From Brevibacterium yomogidense (lineage in GTDB: Bacteria; Actinomycetota; Actinomycetes; Actinomycetales; Brevibacteriaceae): a DNA stretch of 64,000 nucleotides. The notes under the pieces are model-generated. The model was not told the origin of the DNA and searched no databases. It worked only from the letters and a program-made list of their open reading frames with translations. The translations under genes were made by a program, and so were the position numbers. The DNA is taken from positions 1 through 64,000 of the forward strand of contig NZ_JABASY010000004.1 in NCBI RefSeq assembly GCF_016107685.1. The letters run 5' to 3'. Shown piece by piece: positions 17,050-25,512 of the stretch (positions are counted from its first letter, which is position 1; the number at the start of each line of letters is the position of its first letter).

Positions 17050-17726
17050 CGCGCATTCTGCTTGTCGAAGACGAGGAGTCGTTCTCCGACCCGCTGTCGT
17101 ACCTGCTGGACAAGGAGGGGTACGACGTGACCGTCGCGGCGGACGGGCTGGACGCGATCAGCGAGTTCGACCGTACGGGGGCGGACCTCGTCCTGCTGGA
17201 CCTCATGCTGCCGGGCGCCTCCGGCACGGAGGTGTGCCGGCAGCTGCGTGCGAAGTCGAGCGTTCCGATCATCATGCTCACGGCGAAGGATTCGGAGATC
17301 GACAAGGTCGTGGGCCTGGAGCTCGGGGCGGACGACTACGTGACGAAGCCGTACTCGTCACGGGAACTGCTCGCGCGGGTGCGTGCGGTCCTGCGCCGGA
17401 ACGCGGAGCAGACGGACCTCGTCGATTCCGTCATCGAGGCCGGGGGAGTGCGCATCGACGTCGACCGGCACGTCGCCTCGGTCCGTGGTGAGGAGGTGTC
17501 GCTGCCGCTCAAGGAGTTCGAGCTGCTCGAGATGCTCGTGCGCAACGCGGGGCGCGTCATGACCCGTGGGCAGCTCATCGACCGCATCTGGGGTCAGGAT
17601 TACGTGGGTGACACGAAGACCCTCGACGTCCACGTGAAGCGCCTGCGGGCGAAGGTGGAGGTAGAGCCATCATCGCCCCAGCTGCTCGTCACGGTGCGTG
17701 GGCTGGGCTACAAGTTCGAAGCCTGA
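17046..17726 (+). CDS. regX3: RegX3 response regulator
   Basis: A 226-residue OmpR/PhoB-type regulator. The receiver domain has ILLVEDEESF, the phosphorylated Asp at about position 52 in LVLLDLMLPGASG, and the switch Lys in DYVTKPYSSRELLAR. The C-terminal winged helix has LPLKEFELLEMLVRNAGRV and TVRGLGYKFEA. Activated by SenX3, it controls phosphate-starvation genes. It overlaps senX3 by 4 bp and ends before a strong bidirectional terminator. Confidence 0.94.
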   Translation: MTRILLVEDEESFSDPLSYLLDKEGYDVTVAADGLDAISEFDRTGADLVLLDLMLPGASGTEVCRQLRAKSSVPIIMLTAKDSEIDKVVGLELGADDYVTKPYSSRELLARVRAVLRRNAEQTDLVDSVIEAGGVRIDVDRHVASVRGEEVSLPLKEFELLEMLVRNAGRVMTRGQLIDRIWGQDYVGDTKTLDVHVKRLRAKVEVEPSSPQLLVTVRGLGYKFEA

Positions 17727-17786
17727 ACCTGCCTGTGGCCCGCGCGGCTGCTCGGTCTGCAGCGGGCCTCCAGAGGTCTGAATCGC

Positions 17787-17824
17787 GAAGGGGCTCGGAA
17801 GGAGGAATCCTTCCGAGCCCCTTC
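17787..17824. terminator. Bidirectional terminator between regX3 and a lipoprotein gene
   Basis: GAAGGGGCTCGGAAGGA (17787-17803) pairs perfectly with TCCTTCCGAGCCCCTTC (17808-17824). It lies 60 nt after regX3 and 30 nt after the convergent lipoprotein gene. Confidence 0.8.
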
Positions 17825-17854
17825 GGCACTCACCACAGAGGGAGTTGTGCGGAG

Positions 17855-18433
17855 TCAGCCTTCGACTGCGGTGCCGGCTTCGGCGCCTTCTTCCGCAGCA
17901 GGGTCTGTCATGCCGTCGGTCGGATCCGCTGCGGGGTCCGACGCGCCGCCCGTGGGGACGAGGTGCGCGTAGTCGGGGATCGAGCCGTCGAGCACCTGCG
18001 CAGTGATCGTTTCGGAGGTGCTGCCGACGCTCACCTCGACGTCGAACAGCAGACCGGGCTTCGCGTCGAGGCCGCTGATGATCGCGGGTTCCGCGTCAGA
18101 CGCGGGGTTCTCCGGGTCCTGGCTGAAGGATTCGCCGGCGTCCAGGGAGTGGGTGTAGGTCTCCGGCCCGAACTCCAGCGTCACGTTGCGCGGTTCGTCA
18201 GCGCCGTTGATCAGCGTGTAGAAGACCTGCGCATCGCCCTCCTCGCTCTGGAGGATGAGCAGGCCACGGACGTCTACGCCGTCGAGGTCCTCAGTGGACC
18301 ACGCGCCGTCACCTCCGTGGTATTCGTATTCTGCGGTCTGGTCGGCCGACAGCATATTGGCACAACCGGTGAGGGGTGCGATGGCTGCGAACGCTGCTGC
18401 GGCCACTGCCAGGCGCGCGGTCCTCTTCTTCAC
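17855..18433 (-). CDS. Putative lipoprotein of unknown function
   Basis: A 192-residue exported protein. The GTG at 18433 has AAGGAG eight bases upstream, gives a signal peptide starting MKKRTARL and a lipobox LTGC with the lipidated Cys near residue 24. The mature part is acidic, predicted beta-rich (for example QVFYTLINGADEPRNVTLEFG), and ends in an Asp/Pro/Ala/Glu-rich tail. The domain resembles small DUF-type surface lipoproteins, but I do not recognise a family with confidence. It is convergent with regX3 and divergent from carD. Confidence 0.75.
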   Translation of the reverse strand: MKKRTARLAVAAAAFAAIAPLTGCANMLSADQTAEYEYHGGDGAWSTEDLDGVDVRGLLILQSEEGDAQVFYTLINGADEPRNVTLEFGPETYTHSLDAGESFSQDPENPASDAEPAIISGLDAKPGLLFDVEVSVGSTSETITAQVLDGSIPDYAHLVPTGGASDPAADPTDGMTDPAAEEGAEAGTAVEG

Positions 18434-18711
18434 GATCCGGGCTCCTTGGACGTACGACGACACGGAACTTCGTCGTCATCCTATCGCTCTTTCGACCCAA
18501 CGTAGAACTCGCTCGGATTTCCCTGGCAGAACAGTGAGTTCCGGCGTCGGCCGCGGACGTCGCGCAGAGTCGGAAACTGCTGGCCGAGCGTCTGGTCGAT
18601 CGTCCGCATTGTGAGAAGCGCCGGACCCTATCACTCTGTCCGGGTGCCCCGCATCATTTGCTCGGCGCGTCACATGTTAGACTTGGATACTGCGAAAGGG
18701 GTTCACAGAAT

Positions 18712-19194
18712 ATGGCATTTCAGGTCGGCGATACCGTCGTCTACCCCCATCACGGGGCTGCGACTGTCCAGGAGATCAAGACTCGCGCGATCAAGGGAGT
18801 GGAGAAGCTCTATCTGAAACTGCAAGTGTCCCATGGCGACCTCGTGATTGAGGTTCCTGCGGAGAACTGCGACCTCGTAGGGGTCCGGGACGTCGTCGGC
18901 GAGGAGGGGCTGGAAGAAGTCTTCCAGGTTCTCCGCGCAGAGGTGACGGAAGAGCCCACGAACTGGTCACGCCGCTACAAGGCGAATCTGGAGAAGTTCC
19001 AGTCCGGTGATGTCATCAAGGTTGCTGAGGTCGTGCGCGACCTGTGGCGCCGTGAACAGGACCGTGGACTGTCCACCGGTGAGAAGCGGATGCTCGCGAA
19101 GGCGCGTCAGGTGCTCGTGTCCGAACTCGCACTGGCGGAGAAGAAGGAAGAAGAAGAGGCAGAGGCAATGCTCGAGGAACTCCTCGCTTCCTGA
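18712..19194 (+). CDS. carD: CarD family transcription factor
   Basis: A 160-residue RNA polymerase-binding protein that stabilises open promoter complexes. The N-terminal RNAP-interaction domain has [20 protein letters not shown]; the C-terminal helical DNA-binding part has [14 protein letters not shown], the conserved Trp in [13 protein letters not shown] and [14 protein letters not shown]. The ATG at 18712 begins exactly at the family N-terminus. The C-terminal [15 protein letters not shown] is highly charged. carD followed by ispD and ispF is the conserved actinobacterial order. Confidence 0.95.
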   Translation: MAFQVGDTVVYPHHGAATVQEIKTRAIKGVEKLYLKLQVSHGDLVIEVPAENCDLVGVRDVVGEEGLEEVFQVLRAEVTEEPTNWSRRYKANLEKFQSGDVIKVAEVVRDLWRREQDRGLSTGEKRMLAKARQVLVSELALAEKKEEEEAEAMLEELLAS

Positions 19195-19229
19195 CCGTCT
19201 GACGGTTCCACAGACACAAAGCTGTACGC

Positions 19230-19263
19230 AACGGCCGATCATCCTTCGGGGTGGTCGGCCGTT
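19230..19263 (+). terminator. Terminator of carD
   Basis: AACGGCCGATCA (19230-19241) and TGGTCGGCCGTT (19252-19263) form a 12-bp stem with one wobble pair, 36 nt after the carD stop. It is followed by TCG rather than a T-run. Confidence 0.7.
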
Positions 19264-19389
19264 CGCGCGCCCCGTGCGCACGGCGGAGTGCAGTCTGCCG
19301 GGTCGCGGGTCGCGAGACAGAGGTGCGGAGTCCCCGCCGACGGAGTAAGACGGGAGCATGAGAATCCTGCTCCCGACCGAGGATCGACG

Positions 19390-20127
19390 ATGACCCCCTC
19401 ACCCGACTCCACACCTCACACTGCAGCATCCGCGAAGGCAGACACTGCGGCGCCCGCGAAGGCAGCCGCACCCGCCCCATCCATGGCCGATGCGCTCGAG
19501 CCCGCTGAAAACGACGGACCGGTTCCGCCCGTCGCCAACGCGCCCATCATCGGCCCGCCCTCACTCTTCACGGAGCACGCGACCCGCCTCACCCGCGACC
19601 TCATCACGGCCCTCGTGAGCGAGGACGACACGGACACACTCGCCCAGCAGGTCGCGGACATCGCCGGCAGACTCTCCGCTGCGGCTGCCGATCCCTACGC
19701 CGCGACTCTTGACGCCCCTCACCGGGTCCCCAACCACATTCCGCACGACATCACTCCGGGGTCGTCGGCGCGCAACCCGATCGCACCGCCCATGCGCATC
19801 GTGCCGGACGGCGACTGGTACCGCTGCGACCTCACCCTTCCGCTGCAGTACCAGGGCCCGCCCGGCCGCGTCCACGGAGGGATCGTCGCGCTCCTCATCG
19901 ACCACCTCCTGGGGCATGCGGCGAGCATGGGGGCGGAGAAGAGGTCCATGACCCGCTCCCTCACCCTGAACTACGACGGGGGCACCCCCATCGGCGAGCC
20001 GATCACCGTGAGGGGCCGGATCAGCCGCATTGAGGGCCGCAAGAAGTTCATGGAGGCGCAGATCCTCTGCGACGGCGAGGTGCGGGTCCGCGCCGACGGA
20101 CTCTGGCTGCTGCCGCGAGAGAGCTGA
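19390..20127 (+). CDS. Hotdog-fold (PaaI-type) thioesterase-like protein
   Basis: A 245-residue protein. The first 45 residues are Ala/Pro/Ser-rich low complexity. The C-terminal part has the hotdog pattern YQGPPGRVHGGIVALLIDHL and LTLNYDGGTPIGEPITVRGR typical of acyl-CoA thioesterases of the PaaI group. The substrate is unknown. GAGGAT precedes the ATG. The gene sits between carD and ispD, interrupting the usual pairing; the carD terminator separates it from upstream. Confidence 0.8.
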   Translation: MTPSPDSTPHTAASAKADTAAPAKAAAPAPSMADALEPAENDGPVPPVANAPIIGPPSLFTEHATRLTRDLITALVSEDDTDTLAQQVADIAGRLSAAAADPYAATLDAPHRVPNHIPHDITPGSSARNPIAPPMRIVPDGDWYRCDLTLPLQYQGPPGRVHGGIVALLIDHLLGHAASMGAEKRSMTRSLTLNYDGGTPIGEPITVRGRISRIEGRKKFMEAQILCDGEVRVRADGLWLLPRES

Positions 20128-20219
20128 GCCTGGAGACCTTAGAGCCCGGGACGGTTGAACACTGGGACGGTTGAGCCCAGTCGAGCCGCCGGGAAGCATG
20201 TCCGGCATCTGCGCCGTCG

Positions 20220-20225
20220 TATCCT
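20220..20225 (+). promoter_or_regulatory. -10 box TATCCT of ispD
   Basis: TATCCT ends 6 nt before the ispD ATG at 20232, consistent with a leaderless transcript. Confidence 0.45.
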
Positions 20226-20231
20226 GACCTC

Positions 20232-21191
20232 ATGTCGACTGCGCTCATCATCCCCGCCGCCGGCGCGGGCACGCGTCTGGGCGCCGGCCGGCCCAAGGCG
20301 TTCGTCATGCTCGCGGGGCGCACCCTGCTGGCACACGCCGTCGAGGGCGCGGTGCGCTCAGGAGTCGTCGACGTGATCGTCATCGCTGCTCCCGCCGCGC
20401 TGGTCGACGAAGCACGCCGGATTGCCGCTGCCGCGACAGAGGCCGCCGCCGAGGCCGTGTTCGGATCATCCGCAGCCGACCCGACCGATGCTGCCCCGCC
20501 TGCAGCCGACCGGGCCGACCGTGTGCCGCGTGCGGTCGGCCAGTCCGAGGACGGGCCATCCAGCGCGCAGGGGGGACCTCTGCCACGTGTGAGCGCGCGG
20601 CCGGTGCCGATCCTCGTCGTCGCCGGTGGGGAGGACCGTGTTGTGTCCGTCGCGGCCGCGCTGGCCGTCGTTCCGAGCGCCGCCCGTGTACTCGTCCACG
20701 ACGCGGCACGATGCCTCACCCCTGCCGGAGTCTTCCACCGCATCGTCGAAGCACTGGATGACGGCGCCGCTGCGGTCGTCCCCGTTCTGCCAGTGACCGA
20801 CACCGTGAAGACCGCGACGGATCACGGGACTGTCGTGGGAGACCTGGAACGTTCCACTCTGCGCAGGGTGCAGACCCCGCAGGGTTTCACGCGCGATGTG
20901 CTCGTCGCCGCGCACGACCTGCAGTGCAGGAGCCCAGACCCTGCAGCAACCGACGACGCCGGCCTGGTGGAGCGACTCGATGTCGCCGTCGTCGGGGTGA
21001 CAGGTGACGAGGCGGCGCTCAAGATCACTCATGCGATTGATCTGCGCATCGCGGAGCTTTACCTCGACCGGCCGTCGACGAATGACGGTGGGTCGACTCA
21101 GGTCGCTACGCCACCCCACGACCCACCCCACGACCCACCCCACGACACTTCGCTTGTTTACGACTCGCCTTCACGAAGGATCCCCGAATGA
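20232..21191 (+). CDS. ispD: 2-C-methyl-D-erythritol 4-phosphate cytidylyltransferase
   Basis: A 319-residue enzyme of the MEP isoprenoid pathway that attaches CMP to methylerythritol phosphate. Seen are the CTP-binding motif [37 protein letters not shown] and the conserved TPQGF. It is longer than the usual 225-240 residues. An Ala/Pro/Asp-rich insert occupies about residues 77-133, and a tail of three PPHD units is encoded by a perfect 12-bp tandem repeat. It overlaps ispF by 4 bp (ATGA). Confidence 0.92.
   Translation: MSTALIIPAAGAGTRLGAGRPKAFVMLAGRTLLAHAVEGAVRSGVVDVIVIAAPAALVDEARRIAAAATEAAAEAVFGSSAADPTDAAPPAADRADRVPRAVGQSEDGPSSAQGGPLPRVSARPVPILVVAGGEDRVVSVAAALAVVPSAARVLVHDAARCLTPAGVFHRIVEALDDGAAAVVPVLPVTDTVKTATDHGTVVGDLERSTLRRVQTPQGFTRDVLVAAHDLQCRSPDPAATDDAGLVERLDVAVVGVTGDEAALKITHAIDLRIAELYLDRPSTNDGGSTQVATPPHDPPHDPPHDTSLVYDSPSRRIPE
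21111..21146 (+). repeat. Three perfect 12-bp tandem repeats in the 3' end of ispD
   Basis: CCACCCCACGAC is repeated three times without change and encodes PHDP-type units in the C-terminal tail of IspD. The number of units is likely to vary between strains through slippage. Confidence 0.85.
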
Positions 21192-21700
21192 CCGACACAA
21201 CCCCGTCACCGCTGGACCGCTTGCCCCGTGTGGGGACCGGCGTGGACGTCCACGCGTACTCGACGGATCCGGACCGTCCCCTGTGGGTGGCAGGGCTGCT
21301 GTGGGAGGGGCAGAGGGGGCTGGAGGGTCACTCCGATGCGGACGTCGTCGCCCACGCCTGCTGCGACGCGCTGTTCGCCGCCGCGGGGATCGGGGACCTG
21401 GGGGCGCACTTCGGGACGGGACGGCCGGAACTGGCGGGGGCCTCGGGCGCGGTGCTGTTGGCAGAGGCAGCCCGGCTGGTCCGGGACGCAGGGTTCGTGA
21501 TCGGCAACGTGTCCGTGCAGGCCGTCTGCGTGCGGCCGAAGATCGGGACGCGCCGCGCGGAGGCCCAGCGGGTGCTGAGCGAAGCGGCGGGTGCGCCGGT
21601 CTCCGTGTCGGGGACGACGTCGGACGGGCTGGGGCTCACCGGCAGGGGAGAGGGCGCAGCGGCGATCGCGACCGCGCTCGTCGTGCCGATGGATGACTGA
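21188..21700 (+). CDS. ispF: 2-C-methyl-D-erythritol 2,4-cyclodiphosphate synthase
   Basis: A 170-residue enzyme that cyclises CDP-methylerythritol diphosphate in the MEP pathway. It has the metal-binding pair in GTGVDVHAY (Asp20, His22), [13 protein letters not shown] with the third metal His, the GDLGAHFG loop, and the C-terminal [19 protein letters not shown]. The start overlaps the ispD stop. With ispD it forms a translationally coupled operon. Confidence 0.93.
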   Translation: MTDTTPSPLDRLPRVGTGVDVHAYSTDPDRPLWVAGLLWEGQRGLEGHSDADVVAHACCDALFAAAGIGDLGAHFGTGRPELAGASGAVLLAEAARLVRDAGFVIGNVSVQAVCVRPKIGTRRAEAQRVLSEAAGAPVSVSGTTSDGLGLTGRGEGAAAIATALVVPMDD

Positions 21701-21742
21701 AGAATCAAAAGTGTTTCATGGGCCCGATCTCACCGGCAAAGA

Positions 21743-23182
21743 TCAGTCGGTGTCGTCGTGCTCCGCAGGCAGCGTGCCGCGCTGGGTATCCACGCCCGTG
21801 CGCTTGGGTGAGCTCACGACGTGGTCCTCGACCTGCGCGCCCCTCCGCGTCGCGATACGGCCGGCGATCAGCAGGGCGACGAACAGGCCGAAGGTCGCCA
21901 GCAGCTGCCCGCGCACGTCCGCGACTGTGAATCCGAGGACGATGATCGCGACGAGACCCACCAGTGTCGCCCACGACAGGTACGGGAAGAGCCACATGGT
22001 GAGTGGCAGCTTCTCTCCCGCCCTCTCCGCGCGGGTGCGCAGGATGAGGTGGGAGACGATCGCGGACAGCCACGTGACGATGAGGGTGGAGCCCACGATG
22101 TTGAGCAGCAGGTCCAGCACCTCCTCCGCCCAGAAGTAGTTGAGACCCACCGCGACGAACCCGAACGCCACGGACATCCACACACCGGCCGTCGGCACTG
22201 CACGCTCGTTGAGCGTCCCCAGGCGGCGGGGCGCCATACCGCGCTGCGCCAGCGAGTAGAACATGCGGGACGCGCCGTAGACGTTCGCGTTCAGCGAGCT
22301 CAGGAGCGCGGCGACGATGATCAGGCCGATGATCGCGGCCAGCGCCGGCAATCCCGCCTGATTGAGGACCGCGACGAAGGGGCTCTCCACCAGCGCGGGG
22401 TCGTCCCAGGGCAGCGCCAGCACCATGATGCCCACGGACCCCATGTAGAACAGCAGGATCCGCCACAGGATCGTCCGTGTGGCGGCCTTGATGGACTTCT
22501 GCGGCTCCGCCGTCTCCGCGGCCGCCACCGCGACGATCTCGATGCCGCCGAAAGCGAAGATGACGACCAGCAGCCCAGCCGCGACACCGCCCAGCCCGTT
22601 GGGCATGAACGACGACTCCGTCAGATGTGTGAGACCGGGGCTTTCCGCAGGAGTCCAGCCCAGCAGGAACGCGACCCCCAGCGCGAGGAACAGGAACACG
22701 AAGGCGACCTTGATGAAGGAGAACCAGAACTCGAACTCCCCGAAGTTCTTCACACCCCACAGGTTGATCCACGTGAAGAGCACCATGAACGCCAGCGCGT
22801 AGACCCACTGGTCGAAGAGCGGGACAAGGCCCGCCATGATCTGGGCCGCCGCCGTCGCCTCCGCTGCGACGACCAGGCAGAGGGTGATCCACCACAGCCA
22901 GCCCACCGCGAACGCGGACGACGGGCCCAGGGCCTTGCCCACGTAGTAGGAGAACGCGCCGGGGTTGGGATCCGCGGCGACCATCTCCCCGAGCATCCGC
23001 ATGACCGCGATGACGATGAGGCCGGCGATCGCATACGACACGAGCACGGCGGGACCCGCGGCGGCGATGCCTTCACCGGATCCCACGAAGAGGCCCGCAC
23101 CGATCGCGGAACCCAGGCTCATCATGATGAGGTGACGGGGGCGCATCGAAGGACGCAGGCCGCCGGTTGTCTGCTGGTTCAC
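21743..23182 (-). CDS. APC-family amino acid permease
   Basis: A 479-residue transporter with twelve hydrophobic segments. The N-terminal signature RPRHLIMMSLGSAIGAGLFV and the later FAFGGIEIVAVAAAETAEP are those of the amino acid transporter (AAT) branch of the APC superfamily, which includes GABA, Ser/Ala/Gly and Lys permeases. The exact substrate cannot be read. The GTG at 23182 is supported by a TAGGAT box 7 nt before it; a longer frame upstream has no family match. It converges on ispF. Confidence 0.88.
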   Translation of the reverse strand: MNQQTTGGLRPSMRPRHLIMMSLGSAIGAGLFVGSGEGIAAAGPAVLVSYAIAGLIVIAVMRMLGEMVAADPNPGAFSYYVGKALGPSSAFAVGWLWWITLCLVVAAEATAAAQIMAGLVPLFDQWVYALAFMVLFTWINLWGVKNFGEFEFWFSFIKVAFVFLFLALGVAFLLGWTPAESPGLTHLTESSFMPNGLGGVAAGLLVVIFAFGGIEIVAVAAAETAEPQKSIKAATRTILWRILLFYMGSVGIMVLALPWDDPALVESPFVAVLNQAGLPALAAIIGLIIVAALLSSLNANVYGASRMFYSLAQRGMAPRRLGTLNERAVPTAGVWMSVAFGFVAVGLNYFWAEEVLDLLLNIVGSTLIVTWLSAIVSHLILRTRAERAGEKLPLTMWLFPYLSWATLVGLVAIIVLGFTVADVRGQLLATFGLFVALLIAGRIATRRGAQVEDHVVSSPKRTGVDTQRGTLPAEHDDTD

Positions 23183-23189
23183 AGCCCCG

Positions 23190-23195
23190 ATCCTA
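23190..23195 (-). promoter_or_regulatory. -10 box TAGGAT of the permease gene
   Basis: On the minus strand TAGGAT ends 7 nt before GTG 23182, consistent with leaderless transcription and deciding the start. Confidence 0.45.
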
Positions 23196-23332
23196 GGGCA
23201 GATCCACACGTCCGCAGAGCACGGGCGGACCCGCGCGCCCGGTGAGCACACTCAGAGCCCTGTGCGTGCTGACCAGCGGGGAAGGACGCACGTCCCTTCC
23301 GCACTTCCCGTGACCGGTCTCCCCTGGCGCAC

Positions 23333-23377
23333 GTCGCCCCCGGTACCCGATCGAGAGGATCGGGTACCGGGGGCGAC
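23333..23377 (-). terminator. Terminator of the mscR-metallohydrolase operon
   Basis: A perfect 20-bp stem (23333-23352 with 23358-23377, left arm beginning GTCGCCCCCGGTACC) with a 5-nt loop lies 24 nt beyond the stop codon of the metallohydrolase gene. It has no T-run. Confidence 0.75.
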
Positions 23378-23401
23378 AGGTGCGCAGCGGCGCGATGCGG
23401 G

Positions 23402-24082
23402 TCAGTTCCCGCGGTCGATCCACTCCTGCAGGTTGGGCGACTCCGTGCCGATCGTCGTCGCATCACCGTGGCCGGTGAGGACGACGGTGCGGCCGGGCAG
23501 CTCGAAGAGCGTCTCCGAGATCGACTGGATGATCGTGTCGAAGCTCGAGTACGACCGGCCGGTCGCACCGGGCCCGCCCTGGAAGAGCGTGTCACCGGAG
23601 AACAGCACGGGGCTGGAGTCCGAGGCGCCCTCCGGGAGCACGTCCGCGGGGATCCGCAGCGATTCGCTCACGTAGAAGCACATGGAGCCGGGGGAGTGGC
23701 CCGGTGTGTGGAGTGCGTTGAGGTGCACTCCGGCCACCGTGTACTCCGAACCCGGTTCGATGACCTTGTCCGGGCTGCGGTCGGGGAACACCATGTCCCA
23801 CAGCACCCGGTCGTCCGAGTTGAGGTGGATCGCCGGGCCTCCCAGCGCCTCCTTCGCGTCGTAGACCACCCGGATGTGATCGTCGTGACCGTGGGTGAGC
23901 AGGATGGCCTTGACCTTCCGCTCGCCCACCGCCGCCGCGACGGCCTGCGCGTCGTGCGCCGGGTCGATGACGATCACTTCTTCGTCGTCACCGATGATCC
24001 AGACATTGTTGTCGACGTCGAACGTGCCCCCGTCCAGGGAGAACGTGCCCGACGTGACGATCCGTTCAATACGTGCACTCAT
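23402..24082 (-). CDS. Metallo-beta-lactamase fold hydrolase, probable S-formylmycothiol hydrolase
   Basis: A 226-residue enzyme with the metal-binding motif LTHGHDDHI, the later [29 protein letters not shown] and [11 protein letters not shown]. It overlaps mscR by 4 bp (ATGA). In mycobacteria a metallohydrolase of this type also stands beside mscR. A role in hydrolysing S-formylmycothiol, completing formaldehyde detoxification, is therefore inferred from context. A general thioesterase role cannot be excluded. Confidence 0.85.
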   Translation of the reverse strand: MSARIERIVTSGTFSLDGGTFDVDNNVWIIGDDEEVIVIDPAHDAQAVAAAVGERKVKAILLTHGHDDHIRVVYDAKEALGGPAIHLNSDDRVLWDMVFPDRSPDKVIEPGSEYTVAGVHLNALHTPGHSPGSMCFYVSESLRIPADVLPEGASDSSPVLFSGDTLFQGGPGATGRSYSSFDTIIQSISETLFELPGRTVVLTGHGDATTIGTESPNLQEWIDRGN

Positions 24083-25176
24083 GGAATCTCCACCACCGAT
24101 CGCAATACTTCTCCTCGACCCATCTTCGCGAACGCCTCCTCGACGTCCTCGATGCCGATCCGCTCCGACACGAAGCCCTCCAGCGGGAGCCTGCCCTGCT
24201 CGTACAGGTCGACGAGCATCGGGAAGTCCCGGTCCGGCAGGCAGTCGCCGTACCAGGAGGACTTGAGGCTGCCGCCACGGCCGAACACGTCCGCCAGCGG
24301 GACCGTCAGCTCCATCTCCGGCGTCGGGACGCCCACCAGCACGACCGTGCCGGCGAGGTCGCGGGCGTAGAACGCCTGACGCCACGTCTCCGGACGACCG
24401 ACCGCGTCGATGACGACGTCCGCGCCGAACCCGTTCGTGAGCTCCTGCACCGCCGCGACCACGCCGTCCTCGTCCAGACCGGACGAGTCGATCGTGTGTG
24501 TCGCCCCGCGCTCCAGCGCCCACTCGAGCTTCCGGGGGTCACGGTCGATCGCAATGATCGTGCCGGCACCCGCCAGACGCGAACCGACGACCGAGGCCAT
24601 GCCCACCCCGCCGCAGCCGATGACCGCGACGGACTTGCCGCGGGTGACATTGCCGGTGTTGATCGCGGCGCCGATGCCCGCCATGACGCCGCAGCCCAGG
24701 AGGCCCACGACGGCCGGGTCGGATTCCGGCACCTTCGTGCACTGACCCGCAGCGACGAGCGTCTTCTCCGCGAACGACCCGATGCCCAGGGCCGGCGACA
24801 GCTCCGTGCCGTCCTCTGCCAGGGTCATCTTCTGCGTCGCGTTGTGCGTGTCGAAGCAGTACCAGGGCTCACCGCGCTTGCACGCGCGGCAGTCGCCGCA
24901 GATCGCGCGCCAGTTGAGGACGACGAAGTCCCCGACCGCGACCTCTGTGACGCCTTCGCCCACCTCGGACACGACACCGGCGGATTCGTGCCCCAGCAGG
25001 TACGGGTACTCGTCCCCGATCCCGCCCTCGCGGTAGTGGAAATCTGTGTGGCAGACCCCGCAGGACTTCACGTCGACGACGACCTCACCCGGACCGGGGT
25101 CCGGGATGACGATGTCGACGAGTTCCACGGGAGCGCCCTTCGCACGGGAGATGACTCCCTTGACCGTTGTCGGCAT
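24079..25176 (-). CDS. mscR: S-(hydroxymethyl)mycothiol dehydrogenase (mycothiol-dependent formaldehyde dehydrogenase)
   Basis: A 365-residue zinc alcohol dehydrogenase. The catalytic zinc site is [15 protein letters not shown] with GHESAG; the structural zinc Cys cluster is [16 protein letters not shown]. The NAD-binding Rossmann motif is [23 protein letters not shown] and [11 protein letters not shown] are typical of the MscR/AdhE2 branch rather than of generic alcohol dehydrogenases. It oxidises the formaldehyde-mycothiol adduct and also reduces S-nitrosomycothiol. The start MPTTVKG is preceded by AAAGGAG. Confidence 0.9.
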   Translation of the reverse strand: MPTTVKGVISRAKGAPVELVDIVIPDPGPGEVVVDVKSCGVCHTDFHYREGGIGDEYPYLLGHESAGVVSEVGEGVTEVAVGDFVVLNWRAICGDCRACKRGEPWYCFDTHNATQKMTLAEDGTELSPALGIGSFAEKTLVAAGQCTKVPESDPAVVGLLGCGVMAGIGAAINTGNVTRGKSVAVIGCGGVGMASVVGSRLAGAGTIIAIDRDPRKLEWALERGATHTIDSSGLDEDGVVAAVQELTNGFGADVVIDAVGRPETWRQAFYARDLAGTVVLVGVPTPEMELTVPLADVFGRGGSLKSSWYGDCLPDRDFPMLVDLYEQGRLPLEGFVSERIGIEDVEEAFAKMGRGEVLRSVVEIP

Positions 25177-25308
25177 GAGGCTCCTTTCGAACGCTCTCCA
25201 CGATGCGCACTTCACACGTGCACACTCCACGTCGGGGACGTGGTGCGTGGGACACGACCAGCCTATCGGTGGTCCTCCCCACTTCCCAGTGGGTCCCGCC
25301 TCCCACGC

Positions 25309-25358
25309 CCGAGGCCCGGGCAGGGTGCCGTGGGTGCGGCACCCGGCCCGGGCCTCGG
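25309..25358 (-). terminator. Terminator of the NSS transporter operon
   Basis: CCGAGGCCCGGG (25309-25320) pairs with CCCGGGCCTCGG (25347-25358), and an inner GGGTGCC/GGCACCC stem extends the structure. It lies 35 nt past the stop of the small-subunit gene. Confidence 0.7.
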
Positions 25359-25392
25359 CGGTGGTCGTCCGGCGGGGAAGCCGGGGACAGGA

Positions 25393-25512
25393 TCAGTCGA
25401 CGTCGCCCGACGTCGAGTCCGGGTGGCGACGCAGGTGCAGGATCGACCAGACGAGCCCGCCCCAGATGGTGCCCAGCGAGATGATCATCATGATCAGTGC
25501 CGAAGCGCTCAT
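25393..25512 (-). CDS. metS: MetS-type small subunit of the NSS transporter
   Basis: A 39-residue protein starting MSASALIMMIISLGTIWGG, with one membrane helix (residues 4-23) and a basic, then acidic tail (LHLRRHPDSTSGDVD). Its ATG overlaps the stop of the large transporter gene (ATGA), and AGGAGGTGAGG lies upstream. Corynebacterium MetPS is a methionine/alanine importer made of an NSS protein and such a short subunit, so this is the matching partner. It is easily missed because of its size. Confidence 0.85.
   Translation of the reverse strand: MSASALIMMIISLGTIWGGLVWSILHLRRHPDSTSGDVD

Noticed and set aside
20158..20187. GGGACGGTTGA repeated twice before ispD
   Set aside because: Only two short copies; too little to call a regulatory repeat.
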